64,000 nucleotides of DNA from Porticoccaceae bacterium (GTDB taxonomy: Bacteria > Pseudomonadota > Gammaproteobacteria > Pseudomonadales > Porticoccaceae), in assembly GCA_002702725.1 (NCBI GenBank), contig PABE01000152.1, positions 1-64,000 on the forward strand. Direction: 5' to 3'. Below are positions 62,081 to 64,000 of the stretch, in pieces (positions within the stretch are counted from its first letter, which is position 1; each line of letters opens with the position of its first letter). The notes beneath the pieces were generated by a model. It was not told where the DNA came from, searched no databases, and saw only the letters and a list, made by a program, of their open reading frames with translations. The translations under genes and the position numbers were made by a program.

Positions 62081-63865
62081 ATGACATTCCATCATCCGCC
62101 CCAGGCCGATCGGCGCCTGGATCTGGCCTCGGTGCTTGCCGACCTGACCGCCGACGGCTTTCTCGATAGAGGGACCGCCAATCAGATACTGGGGCAAAAC
62201 CGCAGTCGCGAGCAGTCAGCGATGCATCCGCTGGTATACATCGCCGGTCAGCAGCTGGAAAACCGCTTGCAGCCGGGACGCAAGCTCGACGCTGAAACAC
62301 TGACCCGCTGGCTGGCGGAAAAAAGCGGGTTGCCGGTTTGGCATATCGACCCCCTCAGGGTTAATGTGCCCGCGGTCACCGCCGTGATGTCCTATGAATT
62401 TGCCCGCCGCCACCAGATCCTTTGCCTTGCCGCGGACCGGGACCGGGTGGTCATCGCCACGGCGCAGCCCTTCGCCACGGGCTGGGTCGAGGGGCTCGAA
62501 CAGGCGACCCGTAAACCCATAGAGCGCGTCGTGGCCAATCCCGCGGATGTGGAAAAGTACACCGTCGAGTTTTATACCCTGTCGCGGTCTGTGATGGGGG
62601 CGGGCCGGGCCCAGATGGGGACCTCGCGCCCGGCCCTGACCAATGTCGAACAGTTGTTCGAGGTGGGCGGTCTTCAGGATCCCGACGCCCAGGACCAGCA
62701 TATCGTCAACATTGTCGACTGGTTGTTGCAGTATGCCTTCGACCAGCGGGCCAGCGATATTCATCTGGAGCCCCGCCGGGACAAGGGGCGTATCCGGTTT
62801 CGCATTGACGGGGTGTTGCATCAGGTCTATGAGCTGCCGCCGCAGGTCATGACAGCCATGGTCAGCCGCCTTAAGATCCTGGCACGAATGAACGTGGCGG
62901 AAAAGCGCAAGCCCCAGGACGGTCGCGTCAAGACGAAAAGCCCCGACGGGGATGAAGTGGAGTTGCGGCTGTCGACCCTGCCCACCGCCTTCGGCGAAAA
63001 GCTTGTCATGCGGATTTTCGACCCGGAGGTGTTACTGCGCAGTTTTGGCGATCTCGGGCTGACCGGCGGCGACCATGAACGGTGGCAGTCCATGACGTCC
63101 CGTTCCCATGGCATTGTATTGGTCACCGGGCCCACCGGCTCGGGCAAAACCACCACGCTCTACTCGACCCTGAAGTACCTGGCCACGGAGGCGGTCAATG
63201 TCAGTACGGTGGAGGACCCCATAGAAATGGTCGAGGCGGCGTTTAACCAGACCCAGGTCAACCCGGCCATCGATTTCGATTTTGCCGCCGGTATCCGCAC
63301 CCTGATGCGCCAGGACCCGGACATCATCATGGTCGGTGAAATCCGCGATCTGGCGACTGCGGAAATGGCCACCCAGGCGGCTCTGACGGGACACCTGGTG
63401 CTGTCGACCCTGCATACCAACGACGCCCCCACCGCCATTACCCGTTTGCTGGATCTTGGCGTGCCGGGGCACCTGATCCGGGTTACCCTGAATGGCGTGA
63501 TGGCACAGCGGCTGGTCCGGGTGTTGTGCCCGCAATGCAAGGAAAGGACCACCGTCGACCCCGATGTGTGGCAGGAGCTGGTCTCCCCCTGGCAGGCCGC
63601 GGCGCCGTCCCATGTCTATCAGCCCGTGGGTTGCCTGGATTGCCGCAATACCGGGTATCTCGGTCGAATCGGCCTTTACGAGATCATGGTCATCGGTGAT
63701 TCATTGCGGGCATTGGTCAATGACCAGTGCGATACCGCGCAGTTGCGTTTGCGGGCGATGAAAGAAGGGATGCGCACCCTGCGGTTAAACGGGGCTCAAA
63801 AGGTGGCGGCGGGCGTTACCTCCGTTGAAGAAGTGTTGCGAGTGACCCCACAGCATGAACATTGA
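62081..63865 (+). CDS. GspE/PilB/MshE-type secretion or pilus-assembly ATPase
   Basis: A 594-residue ATPase. The N-terminal MshEN-like domain covers about residues 1-170. The ATPase has Lys356 in Walker A TGPTGSGKTTT. Also present are the Asp boxes around DIIMVGEIRDLATAEMATQAALTGHLVLSTLHTNDAPTAI and a four-cysteine zinc knuckle (VLCPQCKE and GCLDCRNTG). SDIHLEPRRDKGRIRFRIDGVLHQV is the family entry. No GspF/PilC or other secretion component is next to it, so it is a stand-alone homologue. The ATG at 62081 follows GGGAG. A similar gene lies near argE in Pseudomonas. Confidence 0.9.
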   Translation: MTFHHPPQADRRLDLASVLADLTADGFLDRGTANQILGQNRSREQSAMHPLVYIAGQQLENRLQPGRKLDAETLTRWLAEKSGLPVWHIDPLRVNVPAVTAVMSYEFARRHQILCLAADRDRVVIATAQPFATGWVEGLEQATRKPIERVVANPADVEKYTVEFYTLSRSVMGAGRAQMGTSRPALTNVEQLFEVGGLQDPDAQDQHIVNIVDWLLQYAFDQRASDIHLEPRRDKGRIRFRIDGVLHQVYELPPQVMTAMVSRLKILARMNVAEKRKPQDGRVKTKSPDGDEVELRLSTLPTAFGEKLVMRIFDPEVLLRSFGDLGLTGGDHERWQSMTSRSHGIVLVTGPTGSGKTTTLYSTLKYLATEAVNVSTVEDPIEMVEAAFNQTQVNPAIDFDFAAGIRTLMRQDPDIIMVGEIRDLATAEMATQAALTGHLVLSTLHTNDAPTAITRLLDLGVPGHLIRVTLNGVMAQRLVRVLCPQCKERTTVDPDVWQELVSPWQAAAPSHVYQPVGCLDCRNTGYLGRIGLYEIMVIGDSLRALVNDQCDTAQLRLRAMKEGMRTLRLNGAQKVAAGVTSVEEVLRVTPQHEH

Positions 63866-64000
63866 TTTGCCCCCCAGACTTGTCGCGGTGCTGGATGGCC
63901 AGGCGCTACCGAGCACTGTTACCTCCTCCGCCAGCCATGGCCTTGTCCGCTATCTGGACGCCGTCGGCGACGACAGCGAGTGGTTTCTCGCCCAGATTGA
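63855..64000 (+). CDS. Unidentified protein, N-terminal fragment (cut by window end)
   Basis: An open frame of 48 codons from an ATG that overlaps the last codons and stop of the ATPase gene (63855 against 63865). It begins MNIDLPPRLVAVLDGQALPSTV and continues through LVRYLDAVGDDSEWFLAQI to the edge. I do not recognise the family. The overlap with the ATPase start-to-stop region suggests translational coupling and a shared function. Confidence 0.55.
   Translation, partial: MNIDLPPRLVAVLDGQALPSTVTSSASHGLVRYLDAVGDDSEWFLAQI

Overview
The window is chromosomal DNA from a G+C-rich gammaproteobacterium. Gene content and order resemble Pseudomonas and the marine Cellvibrionales/Spongiibacteraceae-Halieaceae group; this taxonomic placement is inferred from gene order and protein character, not from a marker gene. 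The conserved blocks are lptD/amgK-murU, xseB-ispA-dxs, yggS-proC-yggT-yggU divergent from pilT-pilU, metX-metW-DUF4426-rdgB-hemW, ruvX-yqgE-tonB-gshB next to pilGHIJ-chpA, and argA/argE. There is no insertion sequence, prophage, tRNA, rRNA or CRISPR array.

Layout. 1-13.9 kb: the start of lptD (cut by the window edge), the amgK-murU peptidoglycan-recycling pair, an aromatic/aspartate aminotransferase, an XRE-type protein divergent from a DUF815 ATPase, a small unknown protein, a cytochrome c lipoprotein, the isoprenoid genes xseB-ispA-dxs, an HNH endonuclease, an NSS transporter and a universal stress protein. Between xseB and the HNH gene lie two apparent non-coding RNA units. The first has a GacA-type upstream palindrome, seven GGA motifs and a strong terminator, and looks like a CsrA/RsmA-sequestering RsmY/RsmZ-type RNA. 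The second has its own promoter, a palindrome in the promoter spacer, several hairpins and a terminator; I cannot assign it to a known family.

14-23.6 kb: sbtA-like bicarbonate transporter with purE-purK, a thiopurine methyltransferase, a RhlE-type RNA helicase, and an accessory metabolic group (SDR/epimerase, two tandem sulfotransferases, two NTF2-like proteins). 23.7-34.3 kb: an arsR-gapdh-arsJ organoarsenical efflux operon, a DUF2177 membrane protein, an MFS transporter, an RND efflux pair with a divergent TetR regulator and a perfect 21-bp palindromic operator, and a bile-acid/sodium-symporter-family protein.

34.3-48 kb: housekeeping operons (hemW, rdgB, metW, metX, pyk, proC, yggS and others), the twitching ATPases pilT and pilU, and ruvX-yqgE-tonB-gshB. 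48-58 kb: the Chp (Pil-Chp) chemosensory system controlling type IV pili: pilG, pilH, pilI, pilJ, a 1799-residue chpA and a CheW-like chpC. No methyltransferase (pilK) or methylesterase (chpB) gene is present in the cluster, and pilJ carries a long acidic C-terminal tail. 58-64 kb: a small cytochrome c, argA, an MDR oxidoreductase, argE, a GspE/PilB-type ATPase and the start of an unidentified gene.

Taken together, the window holds two linked surface-behaviour elements (pilT/pilU plus Chp, and a Gac/Rsm-type RNA that in relatives governs the sessile/motile switch), amid core biosynthesis and a block of detoxification and transport genes.
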